A stretch of DNA of 64,000 bases from Enchytraeus crypticus (GCA_905160935.1 CAJHZI010000882.1:1349501-1413500), one strand, 5' to 3'; positions 1 through 12,015 are shown, counted from the stretch's first letter. The notes: generated by a model from the sequence alone, not told the origin. Numbers and translations are program-made.

Positions 1-629
1 TATTTGTGACTCTTAGACTAGTCTTTATGACTCTTAGGGGTAGCCTATTATTTTAAATCCTCCTAATTTAACTTTGAAATTATTTAAGAAAAGTGTGGTA
101 GTGTCATGATAGGCCATAATCGGTATTGTAAGACCTCCTTCCAAGTAAGTCATTTGCACTGTTTTGATCAGGAGACTATTTGAGTCACGAATGAGACTTT
201 AGTTACTTTATAATAATAATATATTCGTTTATTTTCGTTCAATCTGACAACCGCAGAAAGTTACAGCACAGAAATTCCAACAGACAGAGCATAACAAATT
301 ACAGATAAAGCATAAACAGTTAATAGGCTAGATATAAGAGAGATAAAACTAAAAATTGTTTTCGCTAACATTTACCACATGAATATTACAACATTACATA
401 AATCAATGGCTTATACTATTCATAATTAGCATATAGGGTGTACTGTACTATGAGTAAAGAAGAATCTCTTAGTATTCATTAAATTAACTAGCATCATCTA
501 GAATCATACGAATAATGAAGTTTTTATCGCTATTATACCATATTTACTGTATACACATATCTCTGAGCTGTGGTTGACTTGGGCAAGATCTGTGCTATCT
601 TGAAAGATAATTTTAAAAGTTATAAATAC
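1..629. other. Gene-free AT-rich DNA
   Basis: I see no coding exon, RNA gene or clear repeat here. There are stops in all frames, AT-rich composition and no family resemblance that I recognise. Confidence 0.5.
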
Positions 630-659
630 TTTCTTCGAATACAAATCTTTACTCTCCTA

Positions 660-840
660 TGCTGGGTTAGATAGGCTTTAGCTTTGGCTTTGCATGATGT
701 GGCTTTGCCATTAGCTTTAGATGTCAAGGCTTTGGCTTTTTTGTGTCAGGCTATGGCTTTGGTGTCTTTGGCTTTTTTGTGTCAGGCTATGGCTTTGGTG
801 TCTGGCTTTGGCTTTGAAATTTTCTAAGCCATTGCCTTTC
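660..840. repeat. GGCTTT-type low-complexity repeat
   Basis: The block is dominated by the hexamer GGCTTT and close variants (GGCTTTGGCTTT, GGCTATGGCTTTGG). A 35-40 base phrase starting at GTGTCAGGCTATGG occurs twice, around 744 and 780. A second block with the same hexamer lies at 1700-1885. Neither block carries an apparent gene. Confidence 0.85.
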
Positions 841-1699
841 TTGTTAACAAAAAGTATTGTAATAAAATAGTAAAATGACCACAACCTCTAATGAATTATA
901 CTTGTTCTTAATCCACACTACGAACCACCTCACACAACTTACTTGCAAACATGCCTAGCTGTATTCTTCCTAACACAACATTCAATACGTGGTGTCAGCA
1001 GTATTTGTAAGTCAGAATTATTAAGCTCTAAATATTGTATTTATAATTTTATTTATCACCAAGGGCGTTAGTTTTGCGATTCATGGCAGACTCCTTTATT
1101 CGAAGACAGTGTATCATATATTGCCACTTTCTCAGTTATTAATGTTATAGTCTAAATGTTACATTGATTATAAAGATGATATAAGTACAATCTGATAATC
1201 TGATTCAATTTCCTAAATAAGGATTAGAGTAAACAGGCACAGGAAAATTGTATCTTTGCCAAAAATTCCTAATTTTTTCCATTAAAAATTCCAATTGTAG
1301 TAAATTGAAAATTGTTAATTGTAGTAGATATTACCTTCAAACATATTGGTCAAAATAATATACTGTTGGCTGCTATTTGTATATACTAGTATAAGTGATC
1401 GATAATTGAAAAATTTGAGAGGACAAAGCTCTGATTACTGAAAGGAGTACAAAAGTCACAAAATCAATGTCATTTCTCAATTGATACATTGGGGATGAAT
1501 CCCCCGTGTCCCTGATGGATTGACGCCCCAGTTTAATACAGTACATTCCATAATAGTTTGATACATGTTTCTAAAAAGTTTTATTTGTATTTTTTAAGTC
1601 ATTGCTAATTAAATACAAAAACGATAAAGCAAGACCCTGTGGATAATTGTATTTGTTATGTTATATCTATATAATGTTATAACCTAAATTTGAATTATC

Positions 1700-1885
1700 T
1701 GACATGGCTTTGGCTTTGCTTACTGAAGCTTAGGCTTTGATAAATATTTTTGCCTTTGGCATTGTCCACTCTGGCTTTGACTTTGCTCTCTGAGGCTTTG
1801 GTTTTGGCTTTTGCTCAATAAGGCTTTGCATTTGGCTTTGACCACATGGCATTGGCTTTGTTTGCGTGGGTTTTGGCTTTGTCCC
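1700..1885. repeat. GGCTTT-type low-complexity repeat, second block
   Basis: This is the same hexamer-rich sequence as at 660-840. It keeps a minus-strand frame open that reads as a K/P/Q-rich peptide. That peptide is repeat-coded and is not a gene. Confidence 0.85.
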
Positions 1886-1975
1886 AACCCTCTGCCTGTC
1901 TTTAAATTGAAAATAAATTAAAGAGGAACACAGGAATCCTGCTTTCAAGCACAGAAATTTTTAGCCTGGTGTTTG

Positions 1976-2165
1976 AGCTGCTATTTATCTGATCAGTTGT
2001 TATTTATCTGATCAGTTGTTATTTATCTTATCAGTTGTTATTTATCTGATTAGTTGTTATTTATCTTATCAGTTGCTATTTATCTTATCAGTTGTTATTT
2101 ATGTGATCCGCTGTTATTTATCTGAACTGTTGTTAATTATCTGATCTGTTGTTATTTATTTTATT
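1976..2165. repeat. 19-bp minisatellite
   Basis: About ten tandem copies of a 19-base unit close to TTATTTATCTGATCAGTTG. Drift is greater towards the right end (GATCCGCTG, GAACTGTTG). Confidence 0.9.
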
Positions 2166-3124
2166 AGAATTAAAATTGCTACTTTATGTAACCAAGCTAA
2201 GATGTATCAGTTGATATTTTTCTAATGCTGCTAATGCTGAATAACAGATAAATAAATGCTTCCAAGTTTCAGCTTACCTTGTTTCATGCTGCATTACTCG
2301 GTTATATATGTTAAGAAATTTTCAACTCAGTCTTGTATTTAGCATTGTAAGACAGCTTTCATATGATTTGGGTAACAACCTGTTGAACCTGCATGTCATT
2401 TAATATACTTGCTGTCAGGCTGTAATTACAATTCCATACTGGTTATATAATACAGTGCAATTCTCTGTGAAATATTTAAATGGCTGGAACATATAATTAG
2501 TATGAGTGAGATTTTCTGTATGACTGCAGATTATTGTACTGAATGACCCTTTAACTGTTGGGCGTGGAACCCTGAGCTGAAGGCTAAATTCAATGTATCC
2601 TGATTGAAAAATGAGTTTTTGTGAATTCAGGTGGATTCTAATATGATTAAAATATAAAATTTATGTTTACTTACTGTGCGACCCTAACGCTTAATGTAGC
2701 ATATGATATAAATTAAGGAGGAGCAATTGATTTGGTTTTTATTTGAATAGTTAATTTGTAGATATAGCAATCGTCATTTCACCCAAAGGCAATAAAGTAA
2801 AACATCAGTGAAAAATACTAACATACATTACAATAGGTAACAGATAACTAAATAAATTCATGAAAAGGACCAACGAGTTAAATGTTAATTAATGATATTT
2901 GAGATAAATTTGATAAATTTGCCATTTACTTGGTGTGTTGGCCAGTCTTTTTACTTTTGAGTTGAGCTATTAAATACCTTATGTAGCCTATAGTTTAATA
3001 AAAGATGTGACTTCAGAGATGGTTTCCCATTTCCTTTCTCAGTTGTTACTTTGTCGCTTTTACAACGTTTGCAGTTAACGTTTGGTCTATTCTTCAGTGT
3101 CTTGAACACAACAGCAGAAAGAGC
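2166..3124. other. Gene-free stretch
   Basis: AT-rich DNA with no convincing exon, RNA gene or repeat that I can place. Confidence 0.45.
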
Positions 3125-3275
3125 TACAATGCTGCATTAGGTATATAAAAGAGTAGCATTTTGTGAGGAGGAATTAACTTGTTGATCTATGGAGTGCTCA
3201 TTGTGGAGCCTGAAGGCAGACTTTGAGTATGAATGCTTATTGTGGACCTGCCACTTGAAAGAAAACTAGGGAGAG
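3125..3275 (+). repeat. Dispersed repeat R5, diverged copy
   Basis: The phrase GTGCTC..(T)GGAGC..GCAGA..TGAGTATGAAT..GACCTGCCA is shared with 58150-58215. The inverse complement occurs at 13682-13885. The copy is diverged and its borders are uncertain. The family looks like a short interspersed element of about 220 bp, but I could not identify a pol III promoter. Confidence 0.5.
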
Positions 3276-3509
3276 TAAGTGAAATATCAAATATACTTTC
3301 ACTCAGCAAGTCCACAGTAATTGTTCAAAGGTAACCGAGTCCGAGAATTGTAAAATGTGCAATAGTTAGAGGAAGAAGTTAGTGTTCATTCTTAATATTT
3401 CTGAAAGATACCTTATAGATTTGTAAGCCAGTTAGTTGACAATCCAGATTTGGAAAAGCTAACAATATTTAGTTTGTGATTCAATGAAAATAATTCAATT
3501 TAAAATACA

Positions 3510-3738
3510 CTCATTGTAGCGAAATGATCAAATATGTTGATATCTATTACTTTTAATACCGCATGTTTAAACGTTAGGCAATTTAGATTTTTTTTCGCAT
3601 AACCAGTCCTGTGAATGTCCGAGATTTTATTCTCAGATCAGCGCGACTGGGATTCGAACCCACGAGGATTCAAATCACCTCAGGTTATGTCATCTAAAAC
3701 TTTATGACGTTACCACTACGTTATTGAGACATTCTATA
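3510..3738 (-). repeat. tRNA-derived SINE family S2, copy 1
   Basis: Read on the minus strand, it starts with GAATGTCTCAATA.CG(T/C)A and carries a B-box-like GGGTTCGAATCCC (3649-3661 region) followed by the family body. It matches 48800-49015 and 58775-59010 along about 220 bases. The B-box and tRNA-like head point to a tRNA-derived SINE. Confidence 0.8.
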
Positions 3739-4737
3739 ATAATTCAATATATAATAATATAACAATATTTAATTTAAATGATAATAATATTCAATTGAAG
3801 CGGAACAAGGCATATTCTATGGATGTCATTGCCACTGAATAGCTGATAGAAGCACTGAACCTGTTTTAATATCAATCAATCAATAAGAAATTACCGTCCG
3901 GCTTCTCGCGGTAAGGCCATATCCTCTTTCTGAGATTTATTAGAGAACAATGAAGACAGGATGCATATACATGTATATGAAAACTTTAATAAGTATCGGA
4001 ATTAGATGTAACTATTCTAGCACGATTTTTTGAACTACTGGCTTAAAAAATTTTAGACTCAGAGTTTGAACTAAGATTAGATTTGATTGATTAGTTTCAT
4101 CGGGTTGGGTTCCCTTTCGAATAAAATCATGTTTAAGTTAAATGAAGTTGGAATTTGTTGCTGTTTTAAAGTGAACTGTGAAGACCATGCTAGATAGTAG
4201 GAATGTATCAGAAAGCACATTCATTTAGAATTATGTAAAAATATTTAAATTAAGTATAAGGGCTGCCATTGAGAGATTAATAGCCAAGGGGTTAGTTATG
4301 CATTCTATTTGAACTTTTACTTGAAATAGATGTGTCCTTCTTATTGTAGTATTGGTTAACTGTTATATCAAGCTTTTAGCTGTACTGAGGCTCGTACTGT
4401 AATTAGTGAACTCTTTTATTATAATTTTTTTATAAGGTTTAGTTGACTCCTATTTGAGGGGGATTTGAAAACCGATTTGGCTTTAAGCCGTTTTTATTTG
4501 TCATTTAAGCGGGACTAGCTACTTCTAACTGTGACTGAGTTAGATTAACTTGCCAACATGACTGTTTTTTTCTTAGTCTTGAGTATTTTTATTCTTGATC
4601 ATGATTAGTTTGCTGTTAGTCATGTCTATTTTTTACCGCTTTTCAAGACAATTTGTACTGTTAGTTATGTCTGTTTTTAGTGTTGGTTGTGACTGTTTTT
4701 ACTGTTAGTCATGACTATTTTTATTACTAGTCATGAG

Positions 4738-4940
4738 CAGTAGTTAAAGTGAGGGGAGGGAACGCTGGGGAACTCAGACCCACCGCTAGCTCTAATTTTT
4801 CTTAGGTGTGTTCCCCTGCTAGGGGCCAATGTTACATACAAGGAGATCTAAAAATGCAATAAATACAAATGTAAATACAATGTCGGGGTCAGAAAGATTT
4901 CTGACCGTTTACATATCTCTCAATTCTCGCGTTACCACTG
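4738..4940. mobile_element. hAT-like MITE, 203 bp
   Basis: The ends are CAGTAGTTAAAGTGAG and (inverted) CAGTGGTAACGCGAG. They are flanked by an 8-base near-duplication, GTCATGAG / GTCATGTG. CAGNGG-type ends with 8-bp duplications are typical of hAT elements. There is no coding capacity. A related stretch (GACCGTTT...CTCTCAATT) lies inside the larger element at 6851-7582. The host array itself repeats GTCATG, so the target duplication is less certain than at 6851. Confidence 0.65.
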
Positions 4941-5021
4941 GTCATGTGTATTTTTACTGATAGTCATGTCTATTTTTACTGATAGTCATGTCTATTTTTA
5001 CTGTTAGTCGTGCGTATTTTT

Positions 5022-5157
5022 AAAAGCTAAAAAGCTAATGTTAACGTCAGTTTCCTCACTCGACAGCGATGTCAGTGGCGGGTGAGCCCAGGATTTGAAC
5101 CCAGCACATACTGATCCGTGGTCGAATAACTTACCGATATCGCCACTAGCTCCAACC
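5022..5157 (-). repeat. tRNA-derived SINE family S1, copy 1
   Basis: On the minus strand it reads GGAGCTAGTGGCGATATCGGTAAG..., then a GGGTTCAAATCCTGG B-box-like block and the family tail GTCAC..CGATG..GTGAGGAAACTGACGTTAACATTAGCTTT. It matches at least eight other copies in this window. The head is tRNA-like and the tail is a non-tRNA body. Confidence 0.85.
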
Positions 5158-5416
5158 AACTGTTAGTCATGTCTATTTTTACTGTTAGTGATGTCTATTT
5201 CTATCGTTGGTTGTGACTATTTCTATTTTTTATTGTTAGTCATGAGTATTTTTATTATTAGTCATAATTATTTTATTGTTAGTCTTGAGTATTTTTATTA
5301 TTAGTCATAACTCTATTTATTATTAGTCAAAAGTATTTTATTGTAAGTTAAGACTATTTTTAATATTAGTCATTAATTTTCTTTTTTATTAGTCAAAAGT
5401 ATTTTATTGTTAGTTT

Positions 5417-5817
5417 CATAGATGAAAAAACGTTCTAACCAAAAATAAAAAAAGTTAAAAGACGCTTTTTTTACCAAAAAAATAAAAAACGTAAAAAAAC
5501 GTTGAAAAAACGTTAGTAGCGTACACGTAGAAGCATATGTATTACCATGCCTTCATTCCATAACACTAAACAATTTTATTACAACTAGACTTGATCTAAA
5601 GTTCTAAAGTATGTCCATAGACTCCATACAAGTATAAACAAATACTTTCAGGTCACATACAGCCACACTGCAGTTGTTCATAATTATCAAAACAAGAAAA
5701 TTCTTAATGAAAATTCTTAAACGTAAAAAAACGATTTACGTTTTTTTACGTTTTGTATTTTATAAAAAATAAAAAACGCGTTTTTTAAAAATATAAAAAA
5801 CGTTTTCTTCATCTATG
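5417..5817. mobile_element. hAT-like MITE, 401 bp
   Basis: The inverted ends are CATAGATGAAAAAACGTT and (inverted) CATAGATGAAGAAAACGTT. The flanking 8 bases are GTTAGTTT / GTTAGTTA. The inner flanks are unusual: long runs of A or T punctuated by ACGT, mirrored on the two sides (5425-5515 and 5715-5805). The 5516-5714 centre is plain sequence. I see no transposase remnant. Confidence 0.75.
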
Positions 5818-5829
5818 GTTAGTTATGAG

Positions 5830-6850
5830 AATGTTTCTGTTGGTAATCTTAAATGAGGTGGGCAGTGAAGGCTGAGTGAAGGCTCATGCTACGAAGTTAA
5901 GTTGAAGTATTAAGTTTGCTGGCTACAGTTGACAGAGCAATAGCCACCGGGCAGTTTCGACGTTTCTCTGTTAACTTTTTGCAAAGGAATGTTTCGGCAG
6001 TTGTGTAGTAGCCAATCTGAACTAATCATACATTTTAAACAACTGGAGAGTTGTACGTTTATTATTCTTTCTGAATATTTTGGCCATGTTCGATGTCATG
6101 TGGATAGAGTACTGTAGAGGGACTGAGTGTATAACTGTAACTTAAAATGTGTATGAATATGAAAATTTCATATGATACTGTAGGCGTGTATAGCATGTAT
6201 AGGAGTGCATAGGAGTGTGTAGGAGTGTAGAGGATATATAAACTGATGATTGTCTAATTAATTTACGTTCCTAAACTTACAAAGACTTTTGTGTGTCTTT
6301 GCAGAATATAATGCTCCTATTATCTAAGGTTGAGTATTTCTATATATAAAATTTTAACGTGACTATAAGGAGGGAAATATTAGTATAGTGGTAGTCTTGC
6401 TGATGTAGTAAGTAAGCAATGTTGTTTACGACATGGCAACTCTGATTGCTCAGATTTCATATGATGATTATGACTGGCTATTTCCAGACAACTATTTCCT
6501 TTTAGGCTTTGAATTTGTTGTAATTATATCCTTGCAAATACTCTTGACTACTCTCTCTGCTATTTTAATTAATATTAAACTATGGTTCATGATCATGTGT
6601 AAATATTCTTACCAATTTGTAACCTCTGTGCCTGGAATTATTCTATATATTATTATTATTTATTTATAAATTGCATTGAATGCATTATACATTTTTAATC
6701 AGTTAAAGTTGGAATTTTAAAAGAGGAGAATGTAACAAGTTTAATAAGATCATATGATCTATTGCAAATTTCCAATGCCGCAATGCCGTTTAGATAAAAT
6801 TTGGATTTTGTCTGAAAGGCAGCAACTAATTTCTTGTAATTCATATCAAA
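5830..6850. other. Gene-free stretch
   Basis: It contains a short GTATAGGAGTG-type repeat (6185-6235) and an AT-rich open frame at 6433-6669. That frame encodes only a hydrophobic I/L/Y-rich peptide with no family match that I recognise, and I do not call it a gene. Confidence 0.5.
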
Positions 6851-7582
6851 CAGTGGCGGATCCATGGGGGGGCCCGGCCCCCCCCTTAGGCCCGACTATA
6901 AATTTTTTAAACTATATTTTGTTTCTATGCAATTTCTAGGTGTAAATATGTTTTAAGGGCGTTAGAGGGGTTGGGGGGGTACAAGAGGGAACTCGAACAG
7001 TCCGATACCTGGAATTTTTTGTTATATGGGCCCCTAGTGGGGTCCATATAACGGAAGGGGGCTCAAAAAATATTGACCGTTTCACTAGCTCTCAATTTTC
7101 ACTTTAGTCACTGTGTAAGAGGAAAAAGGGTGTAAATAAAAAATGTGAACTCTCTCCCGGAACAGTGGTACAAACTGCCTTGGCTGGGATCGAGGGGCTT
7201 AAGCCCCCCCCCCCATCTTCCACCAAAATTAGGTCACTTTTGCAATTGGTCCATATCCGCTGAGTTTCTTCAGAGCCTCAGAGGTGAAAAAATTAACCTA
7301 CTTTTTTCCTAAACAAATGTAGGATTTTAGGCATTTCAGGTTTTCCTCTCACTTTAGTACGGGTATGAGGGGGGGGGGGTGTAAGATACGGGGATATACT
7401 CACTCTATGAGCCGAGCGCAGTATGCTGAAAAATTGTGAGCCCCCCCCCTACACAGCATTTTTTCTGGTTGCGTCACGTCCCGAAGAAGGTGGGGCGTAA
7501 GCTGGGGCGTAAGCAAAATGTGTACACTGTCCAAAAATATTTTTCGGGCCCCCCCCTTAAAAAATTTCTGGATCCGCCCCTG
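6851..7582. mobile_element. Non-autonomous hAT-like transposon, 732 bp
   Basis: It begins CAGTGGCGGATCCA and ends (inverted) CAGGGGCGGATCCAG. It lies between perfect 8-base duplications ATATCAAA (6843-6850 and 7583-7590). The end motif and 8-bp duplication are hAT hallmarks. The interior has G and C runs, AT-rich stretches and a segment near 6960-7112 that resembles the 203-bp MITE at 4738, perhaps nested. No transposase domain is readable. Confidence 0.88.
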
Positions 7583-7599
7583 ATATCAAAGGTTGGTCA

Positions 7600-8390
7600 A
7601 TTACTAAATCTTTGATTTAATCTTTAATATTTGCTATATTCAATAAAATAATTTCTTTTTTTAATTGATATATTATTATAATGTCTGTAAAGTATCGTTG
7701 TCTCTGAATAGGATTGAGAGCTAGTGACGTCACGATGTTAAGTCCTGTTGAAGTTGAATATGAATCGAACTGTAATTTTGGTTTTGAACTTTAAATGTTT
7801 CGGCTAGAAATAATTTCCTATTTAAACTTTTAAGACTCACTTACACTTAACTGGTTGGATTGTACAATTTCAAAGTGAAATTTTTGATTCCCAGTGCATT
7901 GATTGTTTGTGTATGAGGGGGGATCACATGGTCCTCTTTTCCTATACTTTCGAGGAGGACATTTTTTATCCACGGTAAACACGCTCAGCTTAACGATCAG
8001 TTTTCTCTGTACTGCGGCACTGTTATGATTTGATCAATGCTCAGCTTCCTATAATTGTAAATCAGTTGTCAGTGTTGTTTCCTGTCCACCATTAACACAT
8101 TGAACATTGTGTGTGTGGGGGAGAGCTTGATACTGGGTTGCTGGTGGCTATTGCTTATTGACACCTATCATTTTGTCGTCGTAATACCGGAAGCCCATTG
8201 ACTGGAATGTACGGGCCTACTCTGCGAAAATAATATTCAGAAATGTGAATTTGATATCTTTTGGACACTTTAATTTTGCCAATGAATAAGAATTATTTGC
8301 AATTGCTTGCATTAAAAGTATGGATACCCTGGTAGCTTTCTTGAACAAATGTATTATTGGAGAACAGGACTTGGTTAATTTTTATTTAAC
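7600..8390. other. Gene-free stretch
   Basis: No exon, RNA gene or repeat that I can support. Confidence 0.45.
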
Positions 8391-8392
8391 GG

Positions 8393-8625
8393 CTACAGGT
8401 ATACTGTATGTTGTTAATAATGCTACAGGAGTACTGTATGTTGTTAATAATGCTACAGGTATCCTCTGTGTTGTTAATAATGCTACAGGTATCCTCTATG
8501 TTGTTAATAATGCTACAGGTGTGCTGTATGTTGTTAATAATGCTACAGGTGTGCTGTATGTTGTTAATAATGCTACAGGTATACTGTATGTTGTTAATAA
8601 TGCTACATGTGTCCTGTCTGTTGTT
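8393..8625. repeat. 30-bp minisatellite
   Basis: Seven to eight copies of a 30-base unit containing TGTTGTTAATAATGCTACAG. Because 30 is a multiple of three, two frames stay open and give repetitive peptides. I treat these as by-products of the array. Confidence 0.92.
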
Positions 8626-8717
8626 GTAGCAGTTGCAATGATATTAAATAGATAAAAGATTTTATGCTTTATCTATGACACTACATTAAAACAATTATTA
8701 AACCACATTCGATCAAA

Positions 8718-8874
8718 AGCCGCTATTGTCTTTTGGTAAGGCTTCAGGCTTTAGATCCTAACGTACTGGGTTCGATTTTCACTCGTGTCACTATTGTTAA
8801 AAATGTCAAAATTGCTTAAGATTTCAAGGTTAGGGTTAGGGGTAGCTTAGGGTTTAGGGTTAAGGTTAGGGCTC
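8718..8874 (+). repeat. tRNA-derived SINE family S3 with TTAGGG-like tail
   Basis: The head has a tRNA-like layout with a B-box block GGGTTCGATTTTC. It is followed by a short A/T-rich body and a tail made of GGTTAGGGTTAGGGGTAG-like units. A second copy lies inverted at 20360-20541, with the same order of parts. Confidence 0.7.
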
Positions 8875-9734
8875 ATTGCAAATAATGTGTTAGAATAGGT
8901 CTTGTGATTAAAGTTGATTATGAATATGATTGGTTTGGTAAATGTGAATGGTATTCATTATGGGATTTTAATGGCGACCTTGTTTTTGTCCCTATCTCTC
9001 TCTCTCTCTCTCTCATTTTCTATCTGATTTTATGTGTATTGAACATCTTATCTTTTCTATATTATTGATTATAATACCTCTGCGGTTTTTATACTTCATT
9101 CTACTTGAGTTCTAATTATATTTGTATTTGTTGTACGGGGTATAATCTACTCACTCATCAGGACGCTGGCTTGTGTTTGTTTTCACTGCCGGATGAAGTC
9201 CATTACTCCAGTCTCGCTCTGACGCTCAGCCCGATCTTCTGCTTCCACAGTCCCGAGTGTGCCTTGTGAAAATTACTTTCCTGTTTGCCATTAGCACAAT
9301 TAATACAGATGTTAGAGACGTTGAAATGACTTGCTCAATATTTGCATGTCTTTGTACATATAGGCCTATGTGTCTCGCAATTTTAATCACATACTGACGC
9401 ACACATGCGCGCACTTAAACTTATTATGTACGGTAGATATAATAACTGATTTGCAAGGATATTAGTAAATAAATTTACCAAAAAGATCTAATCGTCGATA
9501 CAGCTCGATCACTTGAATTCTAACGCTTTGTCTATGCGATTTGTCACCAGTGAAAGGAAACGTTGATTAGAAAAAAATCAGTTTTTCTAAAACGAAAACA
9601 GTTTTCAAAACAGGACATGACATTTTGAATTTTAACATATTTCTTACTGTTTCTTTAGTTATTTAATAAAATAATATTCCTTGTCGTTATCTTCTTTTTA
9701 CTAGGACACGTGTATAAATCGCATGACTCTAGAG

Positions 9735-9872
9735 TGTGGAGTAGATCTGATTGTATCAGAGGCAATCCTCATCGCAGAGTTTAGTTGTGTGTCGATCAAG
9801 TGAGTGTTAGCAGGTATCTGCCAGACATCAGCACAATATTCAGCTGCAGAAAACTCAGAGCAAGTACAAATG
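9735..9872 (-). mobile_element. LINE reverse-transcriptase C-terminal fragment (Jockey-like)
   Basis: The minus-strand translation includes AAEYCADVW, then TQLNSAMRIASDTIRSTP. This is the 'AEYCAPVW...DTQLN..MR...STP' signature seen near the C-terminus of many Jockey-type non-LTR retrotransposon polyproteins. About 45 codons are recognisable and there is no intact ORF. It is an old relic. Confidence 0.7.
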
Positions 9873-9885
9873 TCCTTAGTACTTC

Positions 9886-9952
9886 AGAGTTTGAACCCCG
9901 CGATGTGCTCACTAATTCAAGAGTTTGAACCCCGCGATGTGCTCACTAATCC
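9886..9952. repeat. 33-bp tandem duplication
   Basis: The phrase GAGTTTGAACCCCGCGATGT plus GCTCACTAAT appears twice back to back with no differences that I can see. It resembles a SINE B-box region (GAACCCCGC) but no whole SINE surrounds it. Confidence 0.85.
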
Positions 9953-10034
9953 TTGAATTAAGATCTTACGAGGCTTGACCGCCGCTGTAGTTTTCTGTAG
10001 GTGAGTTCTGTATGTGCTCTATCTAACGTGACAC

Positions 10035-10100
10035 CGAGAACTCTTTCTCTCTCTCCCTTAGTGCACTGCGTACTGGCAGGGCCATGGAATATGATTCCGT
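10035..10100 (-). repeat. LINE-A 3'-end fragment
   Basis: CTCTCTCTCCCTTAGTGCAC..CTGGCAGG.CCATGG is the reverse complement of the LINE-A tail (CCATGGACCTGCCAGTAGGC followed by AGTGCACTAA) seen at 50940-50975. Only the terminal ~60 bases are present. Confidence 0.6.
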
Positions 10101-10396
10101 TTCCATACGTTATTATATCATGGGTGGAAATCGTGAGGTGATTGTTTCATTTAAGGGGATGGGCCCTTGACCGTGCGGCTTGAATACCGTAGGTCTACAT
10201 GAATATTTTGCCCCGAATACTGATAATTTTCCTAACCGACTTTTCCGCAGATAAACCAGTCACTTTAATGAAATAGTCATTACTTCTAGTTCTTAAGGAA
10301 TTATAGAAAATAATTAGACATAGACTTAAGCTCTTTACAAATATCGCTACATATTAATAGAAATCTCTAGACATTACATATTACATATTGCGACAT

Positions 10397-10524
10397 CTCC
10401 ACTGGCGATGGCTGTAAGATATCCTACCGCAGATCAGTATGTGTGGGTTTCAATCCTGGGAGCTCCCGTCACTGAAATCGCTTTTGAGAGATGAAACTGA
10501 TGTTAACATTGGCTTTTACAGCTT
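10397..10524 (+). repeat. SINE S1, copy 2
   Basis: It matches the S1 consensus: GGCGATG..GTAAGATAT, GATCAGTATGTG, a B-box-like GGTTTCAATCCTGG, CGTCACTGA and TGATGTTAACATTGGCTTT. It is moderately diverged. Confidence 0.8.
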
Positions 10525-10529
10525 GATCA

Positions 10530-11190
10530 GAGAGTTGCAAACTTTCTTGAAGTTAAACAGAAAATTGAGTTGAAAAGAAAAAGTTAACAAATCGATAAAT
10601 ATTATGTTTACTTTTTTCTACTTTTTAACTTTGGATTTCGCAGTCTTAGAGAAGAAATAACAAAAAACAAAAAAAGTAAATTAAAAGTCAGTAAACTCTG
10701 TAAAAGTGCGGTATGTGGTGTGTATAACTACTACTGATAATAATTCTTAATAAAAAATAAGTCTTCTTTTAGAAAATATGAAAAAATTATTTGACTTTTG
10801 ATAATTTCTGTGTCAAAAAATTGATCGAACCTCGTCTCAGTTTCCATTTAAAACTTAGCTTAGCATTGACTGTTTTGGTTTATAGCGGCATGGGCTCTAT
10901 GCAGGTGTACAGTGGATATAAAGTCTTCATGTGAATAGAAAGCTTTAGCGTTGAACGTAAAATACCTATCGTTTCGGCATTCATGGATTGTGCCGTCTTA
11001 ATACACAGTAAAAAAGTAAGAGGGTTATGATCACCAGTTTAAATACTCTCTCTTACATTCTTTAGCTGCAGAGTATTGTAACAGTTTTAACTGTGTAATG
11101 TATGTTGTTTAAAATTGGCTATTAAACGTATTCGATCCCGAATTAGAACATATCGAGGCATAAAATTACTTTTTCGAAGATGTTTTTAAA
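10530..11190. other. Gene-free stretch
   Basis: AT-rich DNA with nothing that I can support. Confidence 0.45.
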
Positions 11191-11192
11191 AG

Positions 11193-12015
11193 GTAGGGGA
11201 GAGTATGCACCCTTGATCCCTAAGCAACCTTGATCCCAGGGGGCTATTTTAATATCCGCTTGAAGGAAATCTTATACCCTAATGTTATCTTATTCCTTGT
11301 TTTATGTAAACAATTTAAAACGTGTTTTGATAATATTCCGAAAAAGTGTAGGTAAAATATTTTATTTTTAATAAAACTGTATAAAAAAGTTAATAAAATT
11401 ACTATTTTCGAACCCTACTGGAGCAGGCAATCGCAAGTCATTTCATGTTTACTAATTTACTACTAACCAGTACCCATTTGCTTATATAACTGTGAAAAAT
11501 ATTACCCCTAGCAGTTGTCTCAGTAGTAGTATACGCTATTTAGTGAATATGCTGTAGTGAAGCACGCTTGATCCCTTAATGCTATTGCACCCTTGATCCC
11601 GGGATCAAGGGTGCATTGGTACTGGAATCATGGGTGTAAGGTCATTTCTCTCAACAGATTTTAATGAATACATATATATATTAATAATAATAATTATTAT
11701 TAACAACGAAAACTTACATCGCAGTGTCATGGCCGAACTCGGTCTTCGAGACTACTTTACAGAAAGAGTTTAATAGTAATAATAAACGAAATAATATAAT
11801 AATAATAAATAATGCTAATAATAAATAATGATAATAATTATAATAGTAATGCAATAATAACTATAATAGTAGGCCTAATACTGGTTTGACGTCCGTTTCC
11901 TTATCCAAAAATGATGTCGAAGACGTCCCCGCAGCACAAAAATATAGACTACAGAAATTTATGTAGATATGCGCTTATATATATAGTATAAACATGTATA
12001 TGCATGTGGATATAT

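Larger units (their letters stand above)
4560..5408. repeat. Degenerate ~22-bp TAGTCATG repeat array
   Basis: Many imperfect copies of a unit near TAGTCATGTCTATTTTTACTGT. They are split by a MITE (4738-4940) and by a SINE (5022-5157), both of which look inserted into the array. Confidence 0.8.

Noticed and set aside
6433-6669. 78-codon hydrophobic open frame that could be a small membrane protein
   Set aside because: It is AT-rich with random-looking I/L/F/Y content, no homolog that I recognise and no promoter or splice evidence.
8408-8655. Repetitive open frames over the 30-bp array
   Set aside because: The unit length is a multiple of three, so frames stay open by arithmetic. There is no start context, splice site or family similarity.
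8826-8874. Interstitial telomere repeat
   Set aside because: TTAGGG-like units are irregular, and the same block recurs as the tail of a SINE at 20360, so a telomeric origin is not needed.
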